Source: Rhodocyclales bacterium (GTDB lineage Bacteria; Pseudomonadota; Gammaproteobacteria; Burkholderiales; Rhodocyclaceae). Taken from it: a DNA stretch of 64,000 bases. A program made the translations under genes and the position numbers. Below are positions 50,060 to 59,246 of this stretch, piece after piece. The DNA is taken from contig JAQGMG010000016.1 of assembly GCA_028292485.1 (NCBI GenBank), positions 37,944 to 101,943 on the forward strand. The letters are read 5' to 3'. A model generated the notes under the pieces. It was not told the origin of the DNA, ran no database searches, and was given only the letters and a program-made list of their open reading frames with translations. Position 1 is the stretch's first letter; the number at the start of each line of letters is the position of its first letter.

Positions 50060-50995
50060 TCAGAGGAGGACGATGAGCGCTACCACCCCAGCGATCAGGG
50101 CGAGCTTGGTGAGTTTGTATACGGTCTTGTTCCAGCGCTTGAAGCGGCGCCGATATTGTCCTGCCACCCATACCAGGTGGAAAACCTTGTTGATGAAGCC
50201 GACACGGTCGCCTTCCTGGTTCGGCGAGCTGGCGGCCGTAACGATCGTGCTGCCGAGGAAGCGGTTGATCGCCTGCGCCCAGCGGAATTTCATTGGCCGT
50301 TCGATGTCGCAGAAAAGAATGATGCGGTCCGAGTCGGCCTCGTTGCGCGCTTCATGGATGTAGGTCTCGTCGAACATCACGCACTGTCCGTCACGCCAGC
50401 TATAGCGACCACCGTCCACGTCGATCCAGCAACGGTCGCTGTTCGGCGTGACCAGCCCGAGGTGATAGCGCAACGAACCGCCATAGGGATCACGATGTTT
50501 GTGCAGATGGCCGCCCACGGGCAACTCCGCGAACATCGCAGCCTTGATCGAGGGAATACCGCGCAGAATTTCCACGGTTCGCGGGCAGTGCTGCTCAGCC
50601 GAAGGATGGCTGGCGTCATACCACTTGAGGTAGAAACGCTTCCAGCCGGACTTGAAGAAGGAATTGAAACCGGCGTCGTCGTTGTTCTGCGCAGCGCGGA
50701 TGATCTCCTGTTCGCGCAGATGCAGCGCCTCGTCGCGGATTTCCTGCCAGTGATCCTGCAGCTTGATGAGTTCCGGGAAGTCCGACACCGGCGTGTAGGG
50801 TGTCGTCGGTACGCGCGACAAGGCGTACATGAACACGTTGATCGGCGCCATGATGGCCGAGTGATCGAATAGCTGTCGTGTGAACTTGTGCCGCACCCGT
50901 CCGCGGAAATGTACATACATCACCGAGCCAAGCACCACGGCGACGATCAACCACTTCAGGATCTGAGCTGTCATAGAGGTAGGCGGGTTGGGCAA
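50060..50995 (-). CDS. lpxO: Aspartyl/asparaginyl beta-hydroxylase, LpxO-like lipid A hydroxylase
   Basis: GGHLHKHRDPYGGSLRYHLGLVTPN, DGQCVMFDETYIHEARN; terminal TM segments; ATG at 50974 possible. Confidence 0.85.
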   Translation of the reverse strand: MPNPPTSMTAQILKWLIVAVVLGSVMYVHFRGRVRHKFTRQLFDHSAIMAPINVFMYALSRVPTTPYTPVSDFPELIKLQDHWQEIRDEALHLREQEIIRAAQNNDDAGFNSFFKSGWKRFYLKWYDASHPSAEQHCPRTVEILRGIPSIKAAMFAELPVGGHLHKHRDPYGGSLRYHLGLVTPNSDRCWIDVDGGRYSWRDGQCVMFDETYIHEARNEADSDRIILFCDIERPMKFRWAQAINRFLGSTIVTAASSPNQEGDRVGFINKVFHLVWVAGQYRRRFKRWNKTVYKLTKLALIAGVVALIVLL

Positions 50996-51167
50996 TAAAA
51001 GACGAGAGATGAAAGCGGGCGCCGGGATTCTTGACGGCGGGGGCTGATTTTAGCCCTAGCGGTGAATACTAACAATCACTCACAATCGGCGTGTGCTACC
51101 GGGCCATTGCTGGCGGGGCCGTCGGGGCTGCATGTTAAGATGCGCCCCTATTCTATAGCGCCGCCCC

Positions 51168-53129
51168 ATGCAGGACATCGAAAGCCATTTTTGCGAAGAC
51201 GGTACGTTGGCGCGTGTGATTCCCGGCTTCCGGGCGCGGCCCCAGCAGGCCGAAATGGCGGCGGCAATCTCCCGTGCCATCAAGGGCAATCGCGTGCTGG
51301 TTGCCGAGGCGGGCACAGGCACCGGCAAGACATATGCATATCTGGTGCCTGCGCTGCTTTCCGGCGGCAAGGTTATTATTTCCACCGGCACCAAGACGCT
51401 GCAGGATCAGCTGTTTCATCGCGACCTGCCGGCCGTGCGCAAGGCGCTGAAAGTGCCCGTCTCGGTGGCCCTGCTCAAGGGCCGTGCCAATTACGCCTGC
51501 CACTATCACATCCAGCATTCCAAGACCGACGGGCGTTTCCTCAATCGCGAGGATGTGCATTACATCCAGCAGATTTCGCGCTGGATGGAGCGCACGCAGA
51601 CCGGTGACAAGGCCGAATGCGCCGAGGTGCCGGAAGACGCAACCGTGTGGCTCGCGGCGACTTCGACGCGCGAGAACTGCCTTGGTCAGGAATGCTCTTT
51701 TGCCAAGGACTGCTTCGTCATGGCCGCGCGGCGCAATGCGCAAGAGGCCGACGTGGTGGTCGTCAATCATCACCTGTTCTTCGCCGACATCATGTTGCGC
51801 GACGAAGGCATGGCCGAGCTGTTGCCTGCTTTCAATACCGTCGTCTTCGACGAAGCCCATCAGCTGCCCGAAACGGCCAGCCTGTTTTTCGGCGAGAGCG
51901 TGTCGACGGGGCAGGTACTCGACCTGGCGCGCGACACGCGTCATGAATGCATCGCCGCCGCAAAGGACTTCATGCCCCTGCAGGACGCCACGCGTGCGCT
52001 GGAAAAAGCGGCACGCGACCTGCGCCTGACGATCAGCGGAGAGAACGCGCGCTTCGGCTATGCGCAGATGGGCGACAACCTCGAGTTTCACAAGGCAGTC
52101 GATGCGCTGGAAAGCGAGTTCGTGGAATTCGTGAAGCTGGCCGAATCGCAGGCCGAGCGCTCTGAAGGCCTCGAGAAATGCTGGCAGCGCGGCACGGTGA
52201 TTGCCGAACGCATCGAGCGCTGGCGCAAGATGAAAGAGCCCGATCTGATCCGCTGGGTCGAAGTGTTCAGCCAATCGGCCTCGCTCAATGTCACGCCGCT
52301 GCGCGTGGCCGACATCTTCAAGAAACAGGTCGAAGGCAACGCCAAGAGCTGGATCTTCACCTCGGCCACCTTGGCGGTCGGCAAGAGCTTCGAGCATTAC
52401 AACAACGAACTCGGCTTGTCCCTGCTCGACCCACCGCCCGAGACGGCCGTGTGGGGCAGCCCGTTCGAGTATGCCGAGCAGGCCGTGCTGTATGCGCCAG
52501 AAGGCATGCCGGACCCGAACAGCATGGCCTATACCGACGCCGTGATAGAGGCTGCCTTTCCCGTCATTCGCGCCGCGCAGGGTCGTACTTTCGTCTTGTG
52601 CACCTCGCTGCGCGCCATGCAGCGTGTGCGCGAAGGCCTGGAAACACGCTTTGCGCAGGAGGGGCTGGACTTTCCGCTATTGATGCAGGGGCAGGGCTCG
52701 CGCACCGAACTGCTGGAACGTTTCCGGCGTCTCGGCAACGCCGTGCTCGTTGCCAGTCAAAGTTTCTGGGAAGGCGTCGACGTGCCCGGCGATGCACTCT
52801 CGGTTGTCATAATCGACAAGATGCCCTTCGCACCGCCCGATGATCCTGTGCTCAAGGCGCGCGTCGACTGGATGGAGAAGCAGGGCCGCAACCCGTTCAT
52901 GGAATATCAATTGCCGCGTGCCGTCATCAACATGAAGCAGGGTGCGGGCCGTCTGATCCGCAGTGAGCGCGACCATGGCGTTCTCATGATCTGTGACCCG
53001 CGCATGCTGACCAAGCCCTATGGCAAACGGGTATGGCAGAGCCTGCCGCCGATGCGCAGGACGCGCGTGCTCGAAGAAGTGGTGGAGTTTCTTGAGAAAT
53101 TGCCGGCGCCGGCTTCGCCGAAGCCCTGA
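51168..53129 (+). CDS. DinG/YoaA-type ATP-dependent helicase
   Basis: VAEAGTGTGKTYAYLVPAL, DEAH box VVFDEAHQLPE, Fe-S Cys cluster region (CHYH...NCLGQECSFAKDCF), GAGRLIRSERDHGV. Confidence 0.92.
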   Translation: MQDIESHFCEDGTLARVIPGFRARPQQAEMAAAISRAIKGNRVLVAEAGTGTGKTYAYLVPALLSGGKVIISTGTKTLQDQLFHRDLPAVRKALKVPVSVALLKGRANYACHYHIQHSKTDGRFLNREDVHYIQQISRWMERTQTGDKAECAEVPEDATVWLAATSTRENCLGQECSFAKDCFVMAARRNAQEADVVVVNHHLFFADIMLRDEGMAELLPAFNTVVFDEAHQLPETASLFFGESVSTGQVLDLARDTRHECIAAAKDFMPLQDATRALEKAARDLRLTISGENARFGYAQMGDNLEFHKAVDALESEFVEFVKLAESQAERSEGLEKCWQRGTVIAERIERWRKMKEPDLIRWVEVFSQSASLNVTPLRVADIFKKQVEGNAKSWIFTSATLAVGKSFEHYNNELGLSLLDPPPETAVWGSPFEYAEQAVLYAPEGMPDPNSMAYTDAVIEAAFPVIRAAQGRTFVLCTSLRAMQRVREGLETRFAQEGLDFPLLMQGQGSRTELLERFRRLGNAVLVASQSFWEGVDVPGDALSVVIIDKMPFAPPDDPVLKARVDWMEKQGRNPFMEYQLPRAVINMKQGAGRLIRSERDHGVLMICDPRMLTKPYGKRVWQSLPPMRRTRVLEEVVEFLEKLPAPASPKP

Positions 53130-53170
53130 TGGCAGGGCGAACCTGACGTGTCAGATCGCGGCTCGGGATC

Positions 53171-53199
53171 GTAGGGTGGGTTCGCGAAGCAACCCTCCA
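53171..53199. repeat. GTAGGGTGGG REP-like element
   Basis: gtagggtgggttcgcgaagcaaccctcc; dyad GGGTT..AACCC. Confidence 0.6.
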
Positions 53200-53247
53200 T
53201 CAGTGCCACGTCACCGTGATTGTCGCTTCGTTCCCGCTTATGCACTT

Positions 53248-53273
53248 GTCATTCCAGCTTTCGCCGGAATGAC
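53248..53273. repeat. GTCATTCC-family palindrome (GTCATTCCAGCTTTCGCCGGAATGAC)
   Basis: Imperfect palindrome between convergent helicase and DUF805 genes; diverged relative of the other GTCATTCC copies. Confidence 0.75.
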
Positions 53274-53296
53274 GAATTCATCTACCTGCAAGTGAA

Positions 53297-53716
53297 TCAA
53301 TACAGCCCTGTTCCGTCGCCACCGAAACGGTTACCGCCTTCACTGCCACGCAGAAAGCCGGTTTCGATGAAGGCCCAGATATTGGCAAAAGGAATGAAGC
53401 TGAGAAGCAGCCACCAGCCCGATTTGTCGCGGTCGTGCCAGCGTTTGACCTGCATTGCAAAACCCGCCCACACCATGACAATGTATAGCGGCACGGCTAC
53501 GACCAATCCGAGTTTTGGTGAGATGGCAAATGCGATGCCAACGACGGCATACAGCGGCAGCATCAGCAGAAACCCATACAGCCAGAAGACCTTGCGTGGA
53601 ACGCGCCCCTCGAAGGAAAACCAGATCTGCTTGAGCGACAGCTTCTCGCCTTCCTGATGGCTGATGTCGCTTACTTCTGACTTTGGTGCCTGATACGGAT
53701 TTTGTGCTGAATCCAT
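53297..53716 (-). CDS. DUF805 membrane protein
   Basis: FSFEGRVPRKVFWLYGFLLMLPLYAVVGIAFA...RWHDRDKSGWWLLLSFIPFANIWAFIETGFLRGSEGGNRFG. Confidence 0.9.
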   Translation of the reverse strand: MDSAQNPYQAPKSEVSDISHQEGEKLSLKQIWFSFEGRVPRKVFWLYGFLLMLPLYAVVGIAFAISPKLGLVVAVPLYIVMVWAGFAMQVKRWHDRDKSGWWLLLSFIPFANIWAFIETGFLRGSEGGNRFGGDGTGLY

Positions 53717-53986
53717 TGTTTTCCCCTTGTTATGGTTGTGGCGTGTGAATACCCGATAATCATAGCGTGCCGTCCTGCTGCGGGCTACTGTTGATCGCTC
53801 CACTTTCCAGCAGTCCGTTCAAAAGAGTCCATTCGGGCGCTTCGTTACTCCACGAAAGCGGGGGAATAGGCATCTTCATCACCGGGCTATTTGGATGGAC
53901 GAGTTCTATGCTTCAAGCTGCGCGTGCCGGGCGACCGTGCCGCTTTGTACTGAATCGCGTGTGTAGTCATCCGAGAAAACTGAACA

Positions 53987-55468
53987 ATGGATATATCCAC
54001 TTCCAGTGCTGACAAGCCATATGACCGCGTAGCCGATCTGCTGTCACTGCAGAATGCTGTGCTCGAGGCTGTCGCGATAGGGCGCGAGCTGCCCGATGCG
54101 CTGGAACTGCTGTGCCGCGAATTCGAGCGCTTGAATGCCGGCGTTGTATGTTCCGTGCTGTTGCTGGAAGACAAGCGAATGCGGCATGGGGCGGCACCGA
54201 GTCTGCCGGACGCATTCGTCAAAGCCATCGACGGTTCTCCCATCGGCCCACAGGCCGGGTCGTGCGGCACTGCGGCATATACCCGCAAAGCCGTTGAAGT
54301 AACCGATATTGCGACCGATCCCTTGTGGCAGGACTACCGATCCTTCGCCTTGCCGTATGGCCTGCGCGCCTGCTGGTCGTCGCCCATTTTTTCGCGCGAC
54401 GGCGCAATCCTGGGCACTTTTGCACTGTATTTCAGGAAGCATCGCGGCCCCGGCGAATTCGAGCGTGAGGCGGTCAGGGTATCGACGCCGCTAGCGGCCA
54501 TTGCCATCGAGCGCAGTCGCATGGAGGCGAGCGAACGAGCACGCCAGGCCGAGCTGGCAGCCAGCAATACACGTATCGAGCAGTTGAACCAGACGCTCGA
54601 GCAGCGTGTTGCAGAACGTACCGGCGATCTGCGGCAGCGCAATGCCGAACTCGCGCGCGCTTTCGAGGAACTGCAGCGCACGCACGGTCAGTTGTTCGAG
54701 GCGAAGAAACTGGTCAGTCTCAGTCACCTTGTCGTCGGCGTGGCCTATGAACTCAATACGCCACTTGGCAATGCCCGCGTGCTGTCAACAACCATGCTGG
54801 AGCGCTGCCAGGCTTTCAGGAAAAGCACTGAAGCCCCGATGCGGCGCACCGACATGCTCCAGTTTCTTGCCGACATGACGGAAGGTTGCGAAATACTTGC
54901 GCGTTCGCTCGGGAACGCCGCAGACCGGATCGGCCGTTTCAAGGCCATCGCTGTCGATCACTCCACCTCGTCTCGCCGTCGCTTTGTACTGCGCGAGGTG
55001 GTTGAAGACGTCGCTGCCCTTTTCGAACCTGTGCTCGATCGCCTTCTATGCAGGATCGAACTGGACGTGCCAGGCGACATCATGCTGGATAGTTATCCAG
55101 GGCCGCTTGGGCAGGTGCTTTCCAACGCCCTGGATAATGCGCTGGAACATGGCTTGAAAGAACATGATCACGGCGTCATTCACATCGGCGCTGCGCGCGC
55201 AACGCCCTCAAGCATCGAGATACGCATCCGCGATAATGGCTGTGGCATTCCGCCACATGTGATCGACAATGTCTTTGATGCTTTCTTCACGACCGGCTTG
55301 GCCGATGGCTACAGCGGACTGGGACTGCATGTCGCGCACAACATCGTGCATGGTCTGCTCGGCGGGACCATAAGCATCGACAGCTCGGCACTGCAAGGTG
55401 CCACGGTCGTTGTGAACATTCCGCTGACTGCGCCCACAGCCGGACGTGCGCCCTACCTGCCGAATTGA
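53987..55468 (+). CDS. GAF-domain sensor histidine kinase with degenerate H box
   Basis: N-terminal GAF; H-box LSHLVVGVAYELNTPLGN (His to Tyr at residue 254); N box LSNALDNALEHGL, G1 IRDNGCGIPP, G2 SGLGLHVAHNIV. Confidence 0.88.
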   Translation: MDISTSSADKPYDRVADLLSLQNAVLEAVAIGRELPDALELLCREFERLNAGVVCSVLLLEDKRMRHGAAPSLPDAFVKAIDGSPIGPQAGSCGTAAYTRKAVEVTDIATDPLWQDYRSFALPYGLRACWSSPIFSRDGAILGTFALYFRKHRGPGEFEREAVRVSTPLAAIAIERSRMEASERARQAELAASNTRIEQLNQTLEQRVAERTGDLRQRNAELARAFEELQRTHGQLFEAKKLVSLSHLVVGVAYELNTPLGNARVLSTTMLERCQAFRKSTEAPMRRTDMLQFLADMTEGCEILARSLGNAADRIGRFKAIAVDHSTSSRRRFVLREVVEDVAALFEPVLDRLLCRIELDVPGDIMLDSYPGPLGQVLSNALDNALEHGLKEHDHGVIHIGAARATPSSIEIRIRDNGCGIPPHVIDNVFDAFFTTGLADGYSGLGLHVAHNIVHGLLGGTISIDSSALQGATVVVNIPLTAPTAGRAPYLPN

Positions 55469-55601
55469 TCCGGACTTCGTGCCAGATGAGCTCATTCACC
55501 GAACTGGATGTTGGGGGACAGCGCATCACGAGCTTGGTACTCAAGAACGGTTACCGCATAAAATATGGTTTGTGAATAAGAACAGTTCGGGGAAAATTTT
55601 C

Positions 55602-57293
55602 ATGCAATTTGCTTGTCCTGCTGCCGGTGTCTGGGCGTGCCGCGCTTTCTGCATTGTGCTGCTTACGATATGTGGCGCCGCAAACGCTGCCGGTCTTTCC
55701 GTATGGGAACTCCAGACACGACTTGCCACCGAGGGCGACGACACAAAGCCCGTCATCGTAAAAGTGCTGGCAGATGTACCGGACCAGGTGGATGAGGTTC
55801 TGATCGACATGGGCATAGATAGTGGCAGGAATATCAAAGATGGTACGAAGGGGAAGGGGCCTGAATTCGGCTATTCAGGCATTCCGTTTGTACGCATACG
55901 CAAAGCACTGACGCAGGCAAATGTGGCGTTTTTAACACCCGGGTTGCCCAGTGATCGCGACAGTGGTCTCGATCAAAATTGGCGGGAGGGCTTCTTGCAC
56001 CGCGATGACATTGGCAAAGTGGTTTCGGAAGCCAGGAAGCGCTTTCCAGCTGCACGCATTTATCTTGCGGGCTATGCAACCAGTGCTTCGTCTGTGCTCA
56101 ATATGGCGACCCATCGCCTTGCCGGCGTAGACGGATACGTCATTATCGGCGGATATTTTCGTCGGCATCGTAATGACAGCCTCGGCGATATCAAGGCTCG
56201 TGGCTTACTCATTCACGCACGTGGAAATCTTTGTGACGCAGGGCCAATGATCGAGGCGCGAGACGTTGCCGAGCAGGCACACTGGACGCTTGTCGAAGCG
56301 GGCTTCCCAACGCCTGACGCCCAGCCCGGATGTGCTGCAAGCATGCACGCCGGTCTGGGAGGCCTCGACGGGGAGTATTCGAAACTCCTGATTTCATGGA
56401 TAAAGAATCAGACACCTTTACCGCAACGGATCGGTGCAGAGAATCCGGCGGAAGCTCATATCGAAACCGTGCATATGATTCCCGCTGGCTCTCGCGGAAT
56501 ATTCGCGCGGAACACGTTGGAAATGACCTTGTTCACGCCTCTTGGGAACGGCCCTTTTCCGCTAGTAATATTCAATCATGGCGATGTCTCGTTGGAACCG
56601 GAAGACATTCGTCGACAGGTGCGATTTCGCGACATGTTCATGGCAAGAGAATTCCTGGCGCTGGGATTCGCCGTAGCGGAACCTGCACGACCGGGTATCG
56701 GCAGATCCAGTGGCATATATTCGGCTTATCCCTTGGCATATTCGGGTAGTAGCGCTCTTGACAAAGGAGAGCTTCATGCGCGTGAGGTATTCGCCGCAGT
56801 CGAATATTTGAGAACCCTGCCGCAAATCGATGCCGACAACATCGTGCTCAGCGGACAATCGGCAGGTGGCTTTGCAGTCATCGTTGTCGGCATGACAAAG
56901 CCATCGCCGCCATGGCTCAAGGCGATCGTCGACTTCTCCGGCGGTAGAACCGACTCGCCAATGGGGAAGGTTTCGACGGCCCTGCTGAAACCAATGATCG
57001 ATGCGTTTGGTGAAGCCGGAAAAACCACTCAGGTTCCCGAACTATGGATATTCGCCGAGAACGATAGCCGTTACAGTGCGGACACCATTCGCGCCTCGCA
57101 TGTGGCTTTCACGCAAGCGGGCGGACAAGCTGAGCTCTTGCTTTATCCTCCGTCGAAAGGCGACGGGCATTTTGTCTATCACGAGCCGGAAAAGTGGCGC
57201 GACGGCTTGCGCCAATTCATGCAGCGGGTTGGCCTTGTTTCGCCGCAGAGGCAGGATCCTGTGCAAAGTGCCCCTGTTGCGACCGTGCGTTAG
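55602..57293 (+). CDS. Secreted tandem alpha/beta-hydrolase-like protein (N-terminal half degenerate)
   Basis: Signal peptide at MQFACPAAGVWACRAFCIVLLTICGAANA; second half has LSGQSAGGFAV elbow and catalytic Asp/His regions; first half has elbow LAGYATSAS lacking Ser. Confidence 0.7.
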   Translation: MQFACPAAGVWACRAFCIVLLTICGAANAAGLSVWELQTRLATEGDDTKPVIVKVLADVPDQVDEVLIDMGIDSGRNIKDGTKGKGPEFGYSGIPFVRIRKALTQANVAFLTPGLPSDRDSGLDQNWREGFLHRDDIGKVVSEARKRFPAARIYLAGYATSASSVLNMATHRLAGVDGYVIIGGYFRRHRNDSLGDIKARGLLIHARGNLCDAGPMIEARDVAEQAHWTLVEAGFPTPDAQPGCAASMHAGLGGLDGEYSKLLISWIKNQTPLPQRIGAENPAEAHIETVHMIPAGSRGIFARNTLEMTLFTPLGNGPFPLVIFNHGDVSLEPEDIRRQVRFRDMFMAREFLALGFAVAEPARPGIGRSSGIYSAYPLAYSGSSALDKGELHAREVFAAVEYLRTLPQIDADNIVLSGQSAGGFAVIVVGMTKPSPPWLKAIVDFSGGRTDSPMGKVSTALLKPMIDAFGEAGKTTQVPELWIFAENDSRYSADTIRASHVAFTQAGGQAELLLYPPSKGDGHFVYHEPEKWRDGLRQFMQRVGLVSPQRQDPVQSAPVATVR

Positions 57294-57403
57294 CCCGAGG
57301 CTATATGTGCCAGTGCCCCGGCAGACGTATTTAGCGCTAATAGCCGAGCTGACGCATTCGCGAGATAATCTGCGCCTCCCTTTTCAACCAGGCCTCCTTT
57401 ACG

Positions 57404-59125
57404 ATGACCTCGCTGACCGACACCCTCACCCAAACGGAGCAACACCGCTCCCTGCTCGAAGAAGCTTTACGTAGCCTGCCCTTGCCGGTCGTGCCTGCTT
57501 TCGGCTCAGCGGAAAGCCTGCAAGCCGTAGAGTTTGTCGTTTCGGGCGAAACGGTTGCTACCGCCAGCGGTGGGCGTGTTGCGGAGCTGTTCCCGCAGAC
57601 GGTGGCTGTCGCTGCAGGCCGCGTATTGCGCGCTGGTAAACCGCTGACCGAAACCGTGACAGGCAAGCGTGTCGCGGTGTTGTTTTCTGGCGGCCCTGCG
57701 CCGGGGGGCCACAACGTCGTATGCGGCCTCAAGCAGATGCTTGGTGCCGACAATGTGTTGCTCGGCGTGCAGGGCGGCCCCAAGGGTTTGCTGGCCGGTC
57801 GCATGGCGCCAGTGACGGAAGCTGATATCGCTGTGATCCGCAACACCGGCGGTTTCGACTTTCTCGGCACTGATCGCACCAAGATCAAGACAGCGGAACA
57901 GTTCGCGCAAGTTCGCGAAGTCTGTGTCAAGCACGAGATCGATGCGATTGTCATCATCGGTGGCGATGACTCGAACACCAATGCTGCGGTGCTCGCTGAA
58001 GAATTGTTTGCCGGTATGCATGCCGACGGCCGCGGCGTGCAGGTCATCGGTGTGCCGAAGACAATCGATGGCGATCTGCAACTTGGCGAGCTGCTGCCGA
58101 TTTCCTTCGGCTTCGATACCGCGACGCGAGTGTATGCCGAGCTCGTCGGCAATATATTGCAGGACTCGCGTTCATCCCTGAAGTACTGGCATTTCATCAA
58201 GCTGATGGGGCGTGCCGCTTCGCATGTGACGCTCGAAGTTGCCTTGCAGACCAAGCCAGCCGTGACGCTGATTTCCGAAGAGATTGCGCAGCGCAAGCAG
58301 TCGCTGGCCGAAGTGATCGAGCAGATCGCGCAAACGGTCGTTGCGCGTGCCCGCAAGGGGATTCATCACGGCGTGCTGCTGGTGCCGGAAGGCTTGATCG
58401 AGTTCATCCCGGAGATGAAGTCGCTCATCGATGAACTCAACGACGGCATGGCGCAACACGAAACGACGCTGGCATCTCTGGACGAGGCCGCCAAGCGCGA
58501 ATTCGTCTGCGGGAAACTTACGCCGCAGTATGCGAAGCTGTTTGCATCGCTGCCTGACTATATCCAGGACATGTTGCTGGCCGAGCGCGACTCGCATGGC
58601 AATCTGCAACTTTCGCTCATACCGACCGAACAATTGCTGGTCGACATGACGCGTCGCCGCATTCGCGAAATCGGCGATGAAAACGGTACGAAGATTCCAT
58701 TCGCCACGCAAAGCCACTTTTTCGGTTACGAAGGGCGTTGCGGCGCGCCGACGCTTTTCGATGCGGCCTATACGCTCAACCTGGGTTTGACGGCAGGTGC
58801 CTTGATCCTTGCAGGCAAGACCGGCTACATGGCAAGCATCGGCGACATCTTCACGGGCGGCGTGCCACTGGCGATACCATTGGCGGGTCTGCTCGATGTC
58901 GAGCGCCGTCATGGCAGCGAGGCAGTTGTCATCGAGAAGGCGCTGGTGAAGATCGACGCACCTGCCATGCAGTACTTCGTGTCGCGGCGCGAAGCCTGGG
59001 CGCAGGAAGACCTGTTTGCCTCACCGGGCCCGCGCCAGTTGTGGGGGCCGGTAGCGCGACAGGTGCCGGTGTCGGTGGCGCTCAATCGCGGGGCAGATTC
59101 GCTGGCGTTCCTGTTTGGCGGCTGA
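57404..59125 (+). CDS. pfp: Pyrophosphate-dependent 6-phosphofructokinase
   Basis: SGGPAPGGHNVVCGL, GGDDSNTNAA (GGDD type), PKTIDGDL, KYWHFIKLMGRAASHVTLEVALQTKP. Confidence 0.93.
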   Translation: MTSLTDTLTQTEQHRSLLEEALRSLPLPVVPAFGSAESLQAVEFVVSGETVATASGGRVAELFPQTVAVAAGRVLRAGKPLTETVTGKRVAVLFSGGPAPGGHNVVCGLKQMLGADNVLLGVQGGPKGLLAGRMAPVTEADIAVIRNTGGFDFLGTDRTKIKTAEQFAQVREVCVKHEIDAIVIIGGDDSNTNAAVLAEELFAGMHADGRGVQVIGVPKTIDGDLQLGELLPISFGFDTATRVYAELVGNILQDSRSSLKYWHFIKLMGRAASHVTLEVALQTKPAVTLISEEIAQRKQSLAEVIEQIAQTVVARARKGIHHGVLLVPEGLIEFIPEMKSLIDELNDGMAQHETTLASLDEAAKREFVCGKLTPQYAKLFASLPDYIQDMLLAERDSHGNLQLSLIPTEQLLVDMTRRRIREIGDENGTKIPFATQSHFFGYEGRCGAPTLFDAAYTLNLGLTAGALILAGKTGYMASIGDIFTGGVPLAIPLAGLLDVERRHGSEAVVIEKALVKIDAPAMQYFVSRREAWAQEDLFASPGPRQLWGPVARQVPVSVALNRGADSLAFLFGG

Positions 59126-59153
59126 TCCGCGATTGGCGAAGGTTGATTCGTAA

Positions 59154-59189
59154 GAAAAATGGCCGTGTATTTTCTTCCACGGCCATTTT
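59154..59189. terminator. Bidirectional intrinsic terminator
   Basis: AAAAATGGCCGTG-TATTTTCTTC-CACGGCCATTTTT between convergent pfp and corA. Confidence 0.93.
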
Positions 59190-59246
59190 TATTCCTGCGT
59201 CCTGCAGGCTGCCAGGGCGTGTTCACATGGTAGTGCGCTACTGTCG

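Noticed and set aside
51153-52397. 414-aa minus-strand ORF opposite the DinG-type helicase
   Set aside because: Shadow ORF; no recognisable domain and full overlap with a well-supported helicase.
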